NCBI GenBank assembly: GCA_012727815.1
Contig: JAAYGI010000005.1
Location: 41,485 to 105,484, forward strand
DNA length: 64,000 bases
DNA from: Erysipelothrix sp.
GTDB lineage: Bacteria; Bacillota_I; Bacilli_A; Erysipelotrichales; Erysipelotrichaceae
Direction: 5' to 3'
This document shows positions 21,720 through 32,889 of this stretch, in pieces. The position numbers and the translations under genes were made by a program. Below the pieces are notes generated by a model. The model was not told where the DNA came from. It searched no databases and was given only the letters and a program-made list of their open reading frames with translations. The first letter of the stretch is position 1. Each line of letters opens with the position of its first letter.

Positions 21720-22451
21720 TTATTTTAGAATATCTGCTGCACCTAATGTTTTGATTAATTCATCAATGATTCTATTCTCAACAGACTCCCTATTTTCTTC
21801 ATTAACATGTTCATTTCCAAATATAAAAGATCCTGAATATATTGCAATATGTAATTCATCTTTATTTAAATATACAGATATATCTTGCGCTTCATTTTCA
21901 TATAGACTAAGTATTTTTTGAGGCGATAAAATATAAAATGCATTCACTGGATCACTTGCATGAACTTTGAACTCTTTATTAAATGCAATACTTTCAGTCT
22001 CAACTTTTGTTAAGCCTCTTGAATCAAACCATCCAATTGCATCTGGATCTGAGTGATATAATCTTTTATCTACTATATAGAGTTCTGTATCTAAAGTAAC
22101 GTGTGGCTTAATGATGAGCCATTGACCTCTAAAATATTCTACCGTATAACTGGATTTCCCAGCTGAGCGGTGGTCTGATATGTTCACATTAGCAAATTCA
22201 AACTCTAAACCATGATATACACCTCTGATGTAATCAGTACTGTTAAATCTATTACTGCGTCGTACAAGTCTTGTTTCTCTAATTCGCTCTTCACCAAAGC
22301 CATCCATCTCTAAATACTCAGCACCTGGAATAACTTTTTCTAAAGCTACCTTTACAACATTCTTTTTAAAAGCTTTAACAGCTTTTGTATGAAAATATAT
22401 TCCTACTGAAATTATAAGTACTGCAATAATAAATATTAAAAATAGTTCCAT
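21720..22451 (-). CDS. DUF3137-like membrane protein, copy A
   Basis: N-terminal TM; close paralogue of the next ORF. Confidence 0.7.
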   Translation of the reverse strand: MELFLIFIIAVLIISVGIYFHTKAVKAFKKNVVKVALEKVIPGAEYLEMDGFGEERIRETRLVRRSNRFNSTDYIRGVYHGLEFEFANVNISDHRSAGKSSYTVEYFRGQWLIIKPHVTLDTELYIVDKRLYHSDPDAIGWFDSRGLTKVETESIAFNKEFKVHASDPVNAFYILSPQKILSLYENEAQDISVYLNKDELHIAIYSGSFIFGNEHVNEENRESVENRIIDELIKTLGAADILK

Positions 22452-22459
22452 AGCCCCTC

Positions 22460-23197
22460 CTAGTTGAGAATTTCAGAAGTATGTAAGAGCGATAACAACT
22501 CATCAATAATTCTTTCTTCTACTTGTTTTCTATTCTCTTGTGTAATTTCAGTCCTTTTAAACATTTTTTTATCTGAGTATATGGCAATATGCAATTCATT
22601 CTTATTAAGATAAACTGAAATATCTTGTGCTTGATTCTCAAATAGTTCTAATATCTTTTGTGGTGAAAGTATTTTAAATGCAGTCATTGGGTCGTGTGCA
22701 AAAACCTTAAATTCTTTATTGAATCCAATACTTTCAGTTTCAACCTTTTGTAGGTTCGCTTTTTTGAAAAAACCAATACTATTGGGATTAGATGCTGATA
22801 GCTTTCTATCGATAATATAGAGTTCGTTATCAATAAGGTGATTTGGCTTTATAATCAGCCATTGACCATTAAAGTATTCAACTGTATGAGATATATTATT
22901 CGAATCTGTTGTTGTATCCGCAATATAAACGTTCGCACACTCAAAGGCTAAGCCTTCATGTACACCCTTTACATAGTCCGAACTTGAATAATCACTACCG
23001 CGCATGACAAGGCGTGTCTCTGCGATTCTTTTTGAATCAAAACCTTTTAGTTCAGTATATACAAAATCTTTATTGAAATTTTCTAATGTTGGTTTTACTA
23101 CTTCTCTTTTAAAAGACTTATCTTGTATATGTGTATATACAGAAAAAATTAATATCCCTATTACAATCAGTATAAAAATAAAAATTATAGTTCCCAT
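22460..23197 (-). CDS. DUF3137-like membrane protein, copy B
   Basis: Shares YFNGQWLIIKP, KVETESIGFNKEFKV, FKILSPQKILELFENQAQDISVYLNKNELHIAIYS with copy A. Confidence 0.7.
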   Translation of the reverse strand: MGTIIFIFILIVIGILIFSVYTHIQDKSFKREVVKPTLENFNKDFVYTELKGFDSKRIAETRLVMRGSDYSSSDYVKGVHEGLAFECANVYIADTTTDSNNISHTVEYFNGQWLIIKPNHLIDNELYIIDRKLSASNPNSIGFFKKANLQKVETESIGFNKEFKVFAHDPMTAFKILSPQKILELFENQAQDISVYLNKNELHIAIYSDKKMFKRTEITQENRKQVEERIIDELLSLLHTSEILN

Positions 23198-23208
23198 TGT
23201 AATTCCTC

Positions 23209-23745
23209 CTATAGTTCAATTTTGACTGGTTCTAAGAATTTCGGATCAAATTTAAGGAATTCTTTAGAAACTGCTTTCTCACCCTTAGCAAAAAATGTCC
23301 CTGGTACAGATTCTATGTATTGGTTATAGATTGATACATTTGAATTGTATAAACGTCTTGCAGCAGAGAGATGTTCTTCTGTATCTCTAATACCATCTTG
23401 TAGTTTTAGAAAGAGTGCATCTGCTTTTAATTCAGGATAGGCCTCTGCCAATACATTAAAACGTAGAAACTCTTTCTCAACAGCTTCACTTTTTGTATCA
23501 ATTTCATCAACACTCATACCACGACGAATTTCAATCACTTTTACAAGGACTTCTTTCTCATGCTTTGCATAACCCTTAGCTACTTCGAAAAGCTGTGTAA
23601 CTACTGTATAACGTTTTGCAAGTGCAACATCTATGTTAGCAAGTGCTTCTGCAACCTTTATATCATAACGAATAATTTTATTGTGGATACTGATTGCCGC
23701 AAATCCCAAAATCCCTACTATAAATAATAATACTAATATTTCCAT
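23209..23745 (-). CDS. lemA: LemA family protein
   Basis: N-terminal TM, YDIKVAEALANIDVALAKRYTVVTQLFEVAKGY. Confidence 0.88.
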   Translation of the reverse strand: MEILVLLFIVGILGFAAISIHNKIIRYDIKVAEALANIDVALAKRYTVVTQLFEVAKGYAKHEKEVLVKVIEIRRGMSVDEIDTKSEAVEKEFLRFNVLAEAYPELKADALFLKLQDGIRDTEEHLSAARRLYNSNVSIYNQYIESVPGTFFAKGEKAVSKEFLKFDPKFLEPVKIEL

Positions 23746-23764
23746 AATATCCCCTTCTTGACAT

Positions 23765-26626
23765 CTATTGGTCAAATGTTTTTAATGCTTCACTCATATT
23801 AACCTTATTCGCACGTCTTGCCATTATATAGTTAATCAATATAGACAATATTAATGTTAATGCAAATGCGTATAAGTAACTACTTACCTTTAATTCATAA
23901 TTGAACATCAACATATCAATCTCAGCTTGTGTTACTACAAAGTAGTGTAAAACCTTACCAAAGACAAAACCAAAGATTGTTGAGAGAAAGGTCAGTATAA
24001 TATTTTCTCTCAATATATAAGATGACAATTCATTTTTATTAAACCCTAATACTTTTAAAGTTGCAAGTTCTTTTTTACGTTCACTCATATTCATCGAAAT
24101 AAGATTTGTTAGTACTAATATTTCAAGTGCCAAAGCAGCTCCTACTACAACCCAAATAACTACATCAAAACTTTGCATCATATCACGGTATGTTTTAGAT
24201 ATCTCTTCTAAAAACTGTACTGCAAGTACCCCATCACTTGCAAAGATTTCTTCAGATACTTGCTCTAAATCAGTGCGTGATGTATCAAAGAGAATCATAT
24301 TCTCTTTGTAAGTTTTTTGTGAGAGACTTTCTAATTTATCTTTACTTGTATAGATATAGTGATTTGCATAATTTTCAGTAATGACATCTATTTTAATGGA
24401 TGTTGGTTTATCATCAATTAGAATATCAACACTACCACCCACTTTAACATTTAAAAGTCTTGCCAATTTTTCTGTAATAATAACACTGTCTGGATCATAT
24501 GTTATGACTTCATTTGTTTTTCTATCTCTAAATGTTATAAAGTCAGCAAGGTGTTTTAAATCTTCTGTAACATATACTGAGAACTCATGACCTTCATGTT
24601 TACTTGATGATACATAAACTGGTATGTAATCATCAAATGCTTCTTTTGTAAATGTGTCTTCATCGTAATAGACAAGACCATCATATTGAATAATCTCATT
24701 AAACTGTTTATCTACTATTGAATATATGGAATGAGTCAGACCAAATCCTACAATTAGAAGTCCGGTTGTTCCACCAATTCCAAGAAGTGTCATTAAGAAT
24801 CTTGTTTTATTTCTAAATAGATTTCTAAAACTTACCTTATAAAGAAATGAGAATCTCTTCCATAGAAAAGGGATTTTCTCTAGTAGTATTCTTTGTCCAC
24901 CTTTGGGTGCAACAGGTCTTAAGAGTTGTGATGTCTTTTCATTTGCAACACGCATACTCTTAATAAAGGTAACACCAACTGAAGATATGAAACTAATAAT
25001 GAGTGGAATATATGCATAGGATACAACAATTCCAGTTACCATATCCGGTGTTTGATACATGATGCGATATGCATCATATATGATCTGTGGAATAAAATAA
25101 AATCCGAATAAAAGTCCTAGTATGGCTCCAAAGAACCAACTAAATCCTGTAAACAATACATACTTCATAGATGTTCTAAGAGATGTATAACCCAGTGCCT
25201 TATAAACGCCCATCTCCATGCGATTCTCTTCAATCAGACGGGTTACTGTACTGAGTGTAATTAGAATTGATACCATGAAAAATATGATTGGGAATACTTT
25301 CCCGATTTTCTCTATTCTATTTGAATCATCATAAAATTCTCTATATCCAATAATACTATCTTTTCTATCTTGTAGATAAATAAGACCATGATCTGCCGCT
25401 TCTATGTCAGCGTATCCTTTATCAATCACAGCCTGTGCATCACTTAGTTTTTTATTAACAGATAAATTCTCAGCTGCTAACTTCTCTTTACTTTCTTCTA
25501 ATTTCTGAATACCTTCATTATATTGTTTTACACCACTTGCAATTTGAGCATAACCTTTTTCAAATTCAGTGCTTAAAGTGTTGAGTTCAGAAAGTGTTTC
25601 ATTGAGTTGTGTTTCTAGGTATTCTTTTATTTCAGGAGATGATGTTTCTGCGATTTGCTTCTCGATACTCGTGATAACAATGTTTAAATTATCAATTGCT
25701 TTATCGTAGCTTGCTCTTGCGAATTCTAAACGTTCATCAAGAGTCCCTGTTGTAATGGGAATAAATGATAGTTGATTAATACCCGCTTCAAGCTCTGTCT
25801 TTGATTTTTCAAGTTTTGCTGTTGCATTTACTATTTCTTGATCCGCTTTTTCAAATTCACTCTTTGCTGCCTCTTTGGCCTTATCAAGTTCAACTTGAGC
25901 ATCTACCAGCTTTTCTTTTTCTGGTTCGATAAGTCGATTGAATCTTTCTAGTGAAAGATTTTCTTCGATTTTTCCAATCGTATATTCGACATCTACTTTT
26001 GCATCCTTAATCCGAACGCTAGTATAGATAAGCTCATCACTAAGTCTTGGAATATCTTTTGTATAAATAAATCCTTTTACTTTTCCAATTCCTAATAAGG
26101 ATTGTCCACGCTCTAAATTCATATAGAGACTAGATTCTACAAATCCAACTATCTTGACACTACTTGGAGTAAAAATCTCATTTTTCATGAGATTTAGTTC
26201 ATCACCTATCTTTAAGTCATAAAGTTCTACCATTATCTGATCAACAACTACTTCTAAAGCTTCATGTGGAAGTCTTCCTGATACCAGTGTAAGGTCATTT
26301 TTAGTAACATCTGTATAAGATATCACTTTAACAACATCATCGAATTTTTCATTTCTTGCAAACATATCTTCTTCAACAACACCCAATACTTCTGTTTCTA
26401 AAGCATCATTAAGAGAATCTATCATTTCTTGATCTATTCCTAAAGAATGTTTGAGTGTGTAATCTAAAACAGAACGCTCATCCATATAAGCGTCCCCTGT
26501 TTTTCGCATATCATATCCAGTTACTTGTATTCCTACAAAAAAGCCTACACCTAACATTGTAATGAGTGTGAGTGCAATGAATTGATATAATTTACTTTTA
26601 ATCTCTCTAATTAAATCTTTTACCAT
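23765..26626 (-). CDS. FtsX/MacB-type ABC transporter permease with coiled-coil insert
   Basis: Two FtsX-like TM domains and a long Lys/Glu-rich helix region; stop overlaps the LemA region only in the untrimmed ORF. Confidence 0.9.
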   Translation of the reverse strand: MVKDLIREIKSKLYQFIALTLITMLGVGFFVGIQVTGYDMRKTGDAYMDERSVLDYTLKHSLGIDQEMIDSLNDALETEVLGVVEEDMFARNEKFDDVVKVISYTDVTKNDLTLVSGRLPHEALEVVVDQIMVELYDLKIGDELNLMKNEIFTPSSVKIVGFVESSLYMNLERGQSLLGIGKVKGFIYTKDIPRLSDELIYTSVRIKDAKVDVEYTIGKIEENLSLERFNRLIEPEKEKLVDAQVELDKAKEAAKSEFEKADQEIVNATAKLEKSKTELEAGINQLSFIPITTGTLDERLEFARASYDKAIDNLNIVITSIEKQIAETSSPEIKEYLETQLNETLSELNTLSTEFEKGYAQIASGVKQYNEGIQKLEESKEKLAAENLSVNKKLSDAQAVIDKGYADIEAADHGLIYLQDRKDSIIGYREFYDDSNRIEKIGKVFPIIFFMVSILITLSTVTRLIEENRMEMGVYKALGYTSLRTSMKYVLFTGFSWFFGAILGLLFGFYFIPQIIYDAYRIMYQTPDMVTGIVVSYAYIPLIISFISSVGVTFIKSMRVANEKTSQLLRPVAPKGGQRILLEKIPFLWKRFSFLYKVSFRNLFRNKTRFLMTLLGIGGTTGLLIVGFGLTHSIYSIVDKQFNEIIQYDGLVYYDEDTFTKEAFDDYIPVYVSSSKHEGHEFSVYVTEDLKHLADFITFRDRKTNEVITYDPDSVIITEKLARLLNVKVGGSVDILIDDKPTSIKIDVITENYANHYIYTSKDKLESLSQKTYKENMILFDTSRTDLEQVSEEIFASDGVLAVQFLEEISKTYRDMMQSFDVVIWVVVGAALALEILVLTNLISMNMSERKKELATLKVLGFNKNELSSYILRENIILTFLSTIFGFVFGKVLHYFVVTQAEIDMLMFNYELKVSSYLYAFALTLILSILINYIMARRANKVNMSEALKTFDQ

Positions 26627-27321
26627 TGGATGTCATCCACTGATAATATTTTATCATTCATAATATTTGACGCGACCTTACCATCTCTTATTTCAATTAT
26701 TTGATTAGCAAGGCCAGTGATTGCTTTATTATGCGTAATAATAAGAACTGTCATATTATATTCAAGGCTACAATCTTGTAGTACTTTTAATATTTGTTTT
26801 CCTGTTTCTATGTCCAGTGCACCGGTTGGTTCATCACATAGCAGGATCTTAGGGTTTTTAGCAATAGCACGTGCAATCGCTACCCTTTGTTGTTCACCAC
26901 CTGATAGTTGGGCTGGAAAGTTATCCAAACGATCACCCAGACCTACTTGTCTTAGTATTTCTCTTGGATCTTTTGCATCACTACAAATTTGTGTCGCCAG
27001 TTCAACATTTTCAAGTGCTGTTAAATTTGATATTAAGTTATAAGATTGAAAAACAAATCCGACATCATCTCTTCGATATTTTGTTAGTTCTCCATCATTC
27101 AGATTACTAATTTCTTTATCATCAACAAAGACGCTGCCTGATGTTGGTAAATCCATACCTCCAAGTATGTTCATGACGGTTGTTTTCCCCGCACCACTTG
27201 GTCCGACAATGACTGTCAGGCTTCCTTGAGCAATTTCAAAATCCACACCGTCTGCTGCGTTTATTTTTAAATCTCCCATTTGATATGTTTTTCTAACATC
27301 TAATACATTAATATATGGCAT
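26620..27321 (-). CDS. ABC transporter ATP-binding protein (LolD/MacB type)
   Basis: [51 protein letters not shown]. Confidence 0.94.
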   Translation of the reverse strand: MPYINVLDVRKTYQMGDLKINAADGVDFEIAQGSLTVIVGPSGAGKTTVMNILGGMDLPTSGSVFVDDKEISNLNDGELTKYRRDDVGFVFQSYNLISNLTALENVELATQICSDAKDPREILRQVGLGDRLDNFPAQLSGGEQQRVAIARAIAKNPKILLCDEPTGALDIETGKQILKVLQDCSLEYNMTVLIITHNKAITGLANQIIEIRDGKVASNIMNDKILSVDDIQW

Positions 27322-28627
27322 CTCTTATCCTTATTGCTGCTTTAAGAAGCGCATCTTTGTTATTTTCTAGTTTCTCTTCAATAACAAGATTAATAAGTTC
27401 ATTGAGGATCCTAGTACGAACTTGTGGTGCTGAATCTATTTCATCACCTGTGATAGCAAGATCTTTTATCGATACTGCTGGTTTTTCTTTTTCTATTCTA
27501 TCTAAGAACATCAGATAGTTATCACATTTCTCTACTTGATAGTAAGCATGCTTACTTTTCGCAAGGTTATCAGATCTTTTTAATGCGATTAGTTTACGCA
27601 TAAATCTAACACCATTTAAACTTACAAGTTTTTTCATTTCAATATAGTTCATTGGTATTGATAAGTCATGTAAGAGAACCAGTTTCCTAACTGTATCTTT
27701 TGTATGTTTATCTAAGTTCCACTCACTAAAGTAGCGGTTCATAATTCTTAAACTTTCACTTGAGTGACCTGGGAAAGAAAATGTTCCATCTGCATTTTCT
27801 TTTTTACATTTTATCTTTCCAATATCATGGAAAAGTGCTGCAATCTTTAGTTCAAGTGTGTTCACATTATCCACAACACGGATGGTATGTTCAAATAAGT
27901 CATAGCTATGAAATATATTACTCTGGCTAAATTCAACTGCTTCTTTTAATTCTGTTATTATCTCAGTCACAAGCCATGGGTTTTCTAATGCATTCTTGAC
28001 AAATCCTTTTGTATCTAAAAATCCTAAGAAGTCATTTTCTATTTGAGATAACCCCAATGAAGCCACTCTATAATAGTGTTCTTTTAATATTCTAAAAGCT
28101 TGTGGTTCGATATTAAAATCTAACTTTGATGAGAATCTTACCATTCTTAACATTCTTAAGTAATCTTCATTTAGCTTTAAATAAGCATTACCTACAGTCT
28201 TCATCTCTTTCTTTTTTAATGATTCAAGTCCACCAACTAAATCACCAATCCCTTTATTAGGATGATATACAAGTGCGTTAATTGTAAAATCACGTCTCAT
28301 GATATCATCTTTTAAAGTCGCGTTAAAATTGATACCCGTTGGATATCTATGCTTTATATATTTTCCTTCTTTTCTAAATCTTGTAATATCAATATTGTAT
28401 TCATCTAACTTAAAGGTTAAATTACCGTATGTTTCATATACAGTTGGAGAATACATACTGAAAAGTTCAGAAAGTACTTCTGTTGTTGCATTTGTATTTA
28501 TATCTATGTCGTGTGTCTCAATACCAAGGATAGCATCTCTGATACATCCCCCAACGAAATACGCTTCATATCCCCTTGCGTTAATTTTCGTCAAAATATC
28601 AACAAGTTTACTTGGAAATTTGATCAT
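27308..28627 (-). CDS. cca: CCA tRNA nucleotidyltransferase
   Basis: YEAYFVGGCIRDAILGIETHDIDINTNA, HD domain AALFHDIGK. Confidence 0.93.
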   Translation of the reverse strand: MIKFPSKLVDILTKINARGYEAYFVGGCIRDAILGIETHDIDINTNATTEVLSELFSMYSPTVYETYGNLTFKLDEYNIDITRFRKEGKYIKHRYPTGINFNATLKDDIMRRDFTINALVYHPNKGIGDLVGGLESLKKKEMKTVGNAYLKLNEDYLRMLRMVRFSSKLDFNIEPQAFRILKEHYYRVASLGLSQIENDFLGFLDTKGFVKNALENPWLVTEIITELKEAVEFSQSNIFHSYDLFEHTIRVVDNVNTLELKIAALFHDIGKIKCKKENADGTFSFPGHSSESLRIMNRYFSEWNLDKHTKDTVRKLVLLHDLSIPMNYIEMKKLVSLNGVRFMRKLIALKRSDNLAKSKHAYYQVEKCDNYLMFLDRIEKEKPAVSIKDLAITGDEIDSAPQVRTRILNELINLVIEEKLENNKDALLKAAIRIRDAIY

Positions 28628-28755
28628 CTTATCACCTTACCTAATATAATATGCTGTTTTTTTATACATTGAGTATAAATTTCTTGTTATGCTTATATTA
28701 TAGCAAAAAAAAGTGTACTAACCTATTGATTTTAAAGAGTTTTAAATTTGAAATA

Positions 28756-28785
28756 AAAAAGTCCATATTTTCATATGGACTAAAA
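28756..28785 (-). terminator. Intrinsic terminator
   Basis: Minus strand TAGTCCATATGAAAATATGGACTTTTTTA. Confidence 0.8.
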
Positions 28786-28786
28786 T

Positions 28787-29377
28787 TTACTTTTGTATGA
28801 TTACAGTTGTATCTGTTGATAGTTTTTCTTTTGGTTTGTTATTAAACTCTGCACCACCAAATGGCATTTGTGCAACAAGTTTCCAACTTGGATCAATACC
28901 AAATGCATTTACTACAGCCTCATCAATAACTGGATTATAGTGCTGTAAACTTGCACCAATGTTAGCTTCTGCAAGTGCAGTCCATATTACAATTTGTAAC
29001 ATAGCATTTTCTTGTACTGCCCATCCAGGGAAATTTGATGCATATAGAGGATATTTCTCTTCAAGTTTTTGGGTTACTTTTGTATCTGAATAGAATAGTA
29101 CCGTTCCTTGACCTTTAAATGCTTCAATTTTAGCAACTGTTTTTTCAAATCCTTTTTCAGGAGCAACTTTTCTTAGTTCCTCTAGCGTTAGATTCCAGAA
29201 CGCTTCATTTTTTTCACCAAATAAAACTACAACTCTTTGAGATTGTGAGAACATGGATGATGGTGATAGAACCATTGCTGTTTTCACAAGTTCAGCTACT
29301 TCATCATCACTCAAACTAGATGTTTTTTCTATCTTGTATTCTGAATGACGTTTTCTTAATAAATCAAATAATTTCAT
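28787..29377 (-). CDS. Nitroreductase family protein
   Basis: LFDLLRKRHSEYKIEKTSSLSDDEVAELVKTAMVLSPSSMFSQSQRVVVL. Confidence 0.85.
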   Translation of the reverse strand: MKLFDLLRKRHSEYKIEKTSSLSDDEVAELVKTAMVLSPSSMFSQSQRVVVLFGEKNEAFWNLTLEELRKVAPEKGFEKTVAKIEAFKGQGTVLFYSDTKVTQKLEEKYPLYASNFPGWAVQENAMLQIVIWTALAEANIGASLQHYNPVIDEAVVNAFGIDPSWKLVAQMPFGGAEFNNKPKEKLSTDTTVIIQK

Positions 29378-29439
29378 AATAAATGCCTCCTCTACCCTAT
29401 TAGTATAAAGGGTTAAGAAGGCACACTCAAGGCTTGTGA

Positions 29440-30147
29440 TTACACGCGTAATCTATAACAGATGATACCACCTGCGATTGCAACATTTAAAGATTCAAAC
29501 TTTGACGTTTCGATATGAAGGGTTGAATCAGCGGATTTTAGTGTCAATTCACTGACGCCACTTCCTTCAGATCCCATTACAACTGCAAGAGACTCATTTG
29601 TGTTAACAGACTCAAGTTGTAATGATTTATCCTCAACATGTGTTGCATATGTTTTTATATTGTTTTTCTTAAAATAGGCGTATATTTCTGAAAGTTCCAT
29701 TCTCAAACAAGGGATATGAAATACAGATCCTTGACTGGATCTAACAGTTTTATCATTGTATTCATCAGCAGAGTCTAAAGATAGGATTACAAAATCAAAT
29801 CCGAAACTATAGGCACTGCGTATTAAGGTTCCAACATTTCCTGGATCTTGTACTCCATCGAGCACTAAGTATCGTTTACCCACATTTAATTTATACTGTG
29901 GTTTGTTGATAAGTGCAAAACGCTTTGAACCTGATGAAGTCAGTGAGAGTTTTGAAGAGACAATGTCGTTGATAATAATATCATCATTATCATTACCCAG
30001 CGTCTTAATAATCAAACCTGCAACACTTGCTTCTTCTATTAAATGGTCACCTTCAACAAGTATCGTGTTTGTTTTATCACGATACTTCTTGGTTTTTAAT
30101 TTGATTAAATCTTTAATCACTTGATTTTGTGGTGATTTTATTTCCAT
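29440..30147 (-). CDS. SpoU/TrmH family rRNA methyltransferase
   Basis: LDGVQDPGNVGTLIRSAYSFGFD, MGSEGSGVSE, NVAIAGGIICY. Confidence 0.93.
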   Translation of the reverse strand: MEIKSPQNQVIKDLIKLKTKKYRDKTNTILVEGDHLIEEASVAGLIIKTLGNDNDDIIINDIVSSKLSLTSSGSKRFALINKPQYKLNVGKRYLVLDGVQDPGNVGTLIRSAYSFGFDFVILSLDSADEYNDKTVRSSQGSVFHIPCLRMELSEIYAYFKKNNIKTYATHVEDKSLQLESVNTNESLAVVMGSEGSGVSELTLKSADSTLHIETSKFESLNVAIAGGIICYRLRV

Positions 30148-30149
30148 AA

Positions 30150-32870
30150 TTAGTCCTTTAATACATGGTGACAACGTTCACACAGACCGTCTTCATCAAC
30201 TGTTTTAACAAGGTTCCAGCATCGTGGACATGTTACACCAACAAATGGTACTGCATCCACCATAACACCCATTACCTCAGGTAGTGTATCTTCAACTAGT
30301 TCACACTCTGATACAATGAACCATTGTGATTTTCTCTCACCAAGGTATGTTTCAACAAGTGCTTTATCTTCAGCATTTAAGTTTAGAAGTACTTTTGCTT
30401 CCAGTGATTTTCCAATTACTTTCTCTGCACGTTTGTCTTCCAATGCTTTATATACTGCTTCTCTAATTTCAAATAGTCTTTCAAATCCTTGAACTTCTTC
30501 ATCACTTAGTGCTGCATCTTTTACACTTACAAATTTACTTAAGTGAACACTTTCATCTTGTGGTCTGAAGACTCTGTTTAATTCTTCAGTTGTATAAACA
30601 AGAACTGGTGCCATTAAGCGTGAGTATACAAGTAGTGCTTCATAAAGTACTGTTTGAATTTCTCTTCTTGCTTGTGCATCTGCTTTCTCAATGTAAAGAA
30701 TATCTTTTGTATAGTCTAAGTAGTATGCACTCATTAAGTTTGTCAGTGCTGTACTTACAGTAACTGTCATACGTTGGAAATCATATGCTGCATATGCTTC
30801 TTGTGCACGTTTGTTGTGAGAGTTTACTTCGTTTAATACATAACGGTTAAGTACACTCATATATTTCACATCAACTGCATCTTTTTCGTAATCGAAATCT
30901 TGCAAGTTTCCATGCATAAATCTAAATGTATTTCTAATTTTACGGTATGTTTCCGTAACTTGTTTTAATACATTATCTGAGTATGGTGCATCACTTTGGT
31001 AATCAACACTTGCAACCCATAGTCTTAGGATATCTGCACCAAGAGTACTAAAGATATCACGTGGGCTCTTAGAGTTTCCTTTAGACTTACTCATTTTTTC
31101 GCCATCATCTTGCATAATAAATCCATGTGACAATACATTTTTGTAAGGTGCTTTATTATATACTGCTGTTGAAATAATTAGTGATGAGTTAAACCATCCT
31201 CGGTATTGATCCGATCCTTCTAAGTATAAATCTACAGGAAGTGGTGTTTCATCATGATTTAAAGCTGCAGTATGTGATGAACCTGAGTCAAACCAAACAT
31301 CCATGATGTCTGTTTCTTTTCTAAATTTACCATTTGGTGAACCAACATGTGTAAATCCTTCTGGTAATAAATCTTCAGCATCACGTTCAAACCAAACATT
31401 TGATCCATGTTCTGCTACTAAATTAACAATATGTTCAAATACTTTTTCATCAATAATTGGTGTGTCATCTTCTGCATAAATAATTGGAATTGGAACACCC
31501 CAAACTCTTTGTCTTGAAATACACCAGTCTCCACGGTCTGCAATCATATTGTGCATACGCAGTTTACCCCATGATGGGATCCAGTTAATTTCATTTTCAA
31601 TTTCTTCTAATACACGTTCTCTAACTTGATTAATTGATGCAAACCATTGTGTAGTAGCACGGTAAATAATTGGTTTTTTAGTTCTCCAGTCATGTGCGTA
31701 GGAGTGATTAATCCAACCTAATTTTAAAAGTGCGCCTGCTTCTTCAAGTGCAACAGTAACCTCTTTGTTAGCTTTTTCGAAGAACATTCCTGAGAATGGT
31801 CCTGTAATATCTGTTAAGTGTCCTTTGTCATCTACTGGCATAATTGGTTTAATACCATATTTTGCAGCAACCTCAAAGTCTTCTACACCATGGTCAGGTG
31901 CAGTATGAACACATCCCGTACCTGCTTCATCTGTTACGTGATCACCAAGTAAAATTGGTGATAAACGGTCATAAAGTGGGTGTTGTGTTGTCATTCCTTC
32001 AAGTTCTGATCCTTTGAATTCTTTAATGACAGTACCTGTTAAGTCTAATGTTTCCAGTACTTCTTCATATAATTTTTTAAGTAATACAAAGTGACCTTTT
32101 TCTGTATCTACAAGTACATAGTCTAAACTTCCATTTACAGAAATTGCTAAGTTACCTGGGATTGTCCAAGGTGTTGTTGTCCAGATTACAAAGTAAGCAT
32201 CGTCATCCAGTAATCCTTTACCATCGACAACTTTGAACTTAACATAGATCTGTGGGTCTTTACGGTCTTTATATTCAATTTCTGCCTCTGCAAGTGCTGT
32301 TTCACTAGATGGTGACCAGTGAACGGGTCTTAAGCCCTTGTAAATCATGCCTTTTAAAGCCATTGTTGCAAAGATTTCTAATTGTTTTGCTTCATAATCT
32401 TTATCAAGTGTTACATAAGGATTCTTGTAGTCAGCTACTGTTCCTAAAGCTTTGAAGTCTCCAATTTGGATTTCAATTTGCTTTCTTGCAAATTCTTCAC
32501 ATAACTTTCTAAACTCTGCTGTTGGCATAGTCTTGCGATCTACACCTTGTTTTTGAATTTCAACTTCAATTGGTAAACCATGTGTATCCCAACCTGGTCT
32601 GTATGGAACTTTATATCCTGCCATGTATTTTGATCTTACGATAAAGTCTTTTAATGATTTATTTAAAGCATGTCCTAAGTGGATATGTCCATTTGCATAT
32701 GGAGGACCATCATGAAAACCAAATACAGGTGCATCAACACGTGTATCTTGCATTCTTTTGTAAATGTCCATTGCTTCCCAAGTTTCTAAGATACCTGTTT
32801 CTTTTTTATTCAAATTTCCGCGCATCTCAAAGTCTGTCTTTGGAAGATGCAGTGTGTCCTTATAATTCAT
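30150..32870 (-). CDS. ileS: Isoleucyl-tRNA synthetase
   Basis: HIGH-type GHIHLGHALNKSLKDF and KMSKSKGN; start trimmed to MNYKDTLHLPKTDFEMRG. Confidence 0.96.
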   Translation of the reverse strand: MNYKDTLHLPKTDFEMRGNLNKKETGILETWEAMDIYKRMQDTRVDAPVFGFHDGPPYANGHIHLGHALNKSLKDFIVRSKYMAGYKVPYRPGWDTHGLPIEVEIQKQGVDRKTMPTAEFRKLCEEFARKQIEIQIGDFKALGTVADYKNPYVTLDKDYEAKQLEIFATMALKGMIYKGLRPVHWSPSSETALAEAEIEYKDRKDPQIYVKFKVVDGKGLLDDDAYFVIWTTTPWTIPGNLAISVNGSLDYVLVDTEKGHFVLLKKLYEEVLETLDLTGTVIKEFKGSELEGMTTQHPLYDRLSPILLGDHVTDEAGTGCVHTAPDHGVEDFEVAAKYGIKPIMPVDDKGHLTDITGPFSGMFFEKANKEVTVALEEAGALLKLGWINHSYAHDWRTKKPIIYRATTQWFASINQVRERVLEEIENEINWIPSWGKLRMHNMIADRGDWCISRQRVWGVPIPIIYAEDDTPIIDEKVFEHIVNLVAEHGSNVWFERDAEDLLPEGFTHVGSPNGKFRKETDIMDVWFDSGSSHTAALNHDETPLPVDLYLEGSDQYRGWFNSSLIISTAVYNKAPYKNVLSHGFIMQDDGEKMSKSKGNSKSPRDIFSTLGADILRLWVASVDYQSDAPYSDNVLKQVTETYRKIRNTFRFMHGNLQDFDYEKDAVDVKYMSVLNRYVLNEVNSHNKRAQEAYAAYDFQRMTVTVSTALTNLMSAYYLDYTKDILYIEKADAQARREIQTVLYEALLVYSRLMAPVLVYTTEELNRVFRPQDESVHLSKFVSVKDAALSDEEVQGFERLFEIREAVYKALEDKRAEKVIGKSLEAKVLLNLNAEDKALVETYLGERKSQWFIVSECELVEDTLPEVMGVMVDAVPFVGVTCPRCWNLVKTVDEDGLCERCHHVLKD

Positions 32871-32889
32871 AAATCTATCTCCTTCTTGT

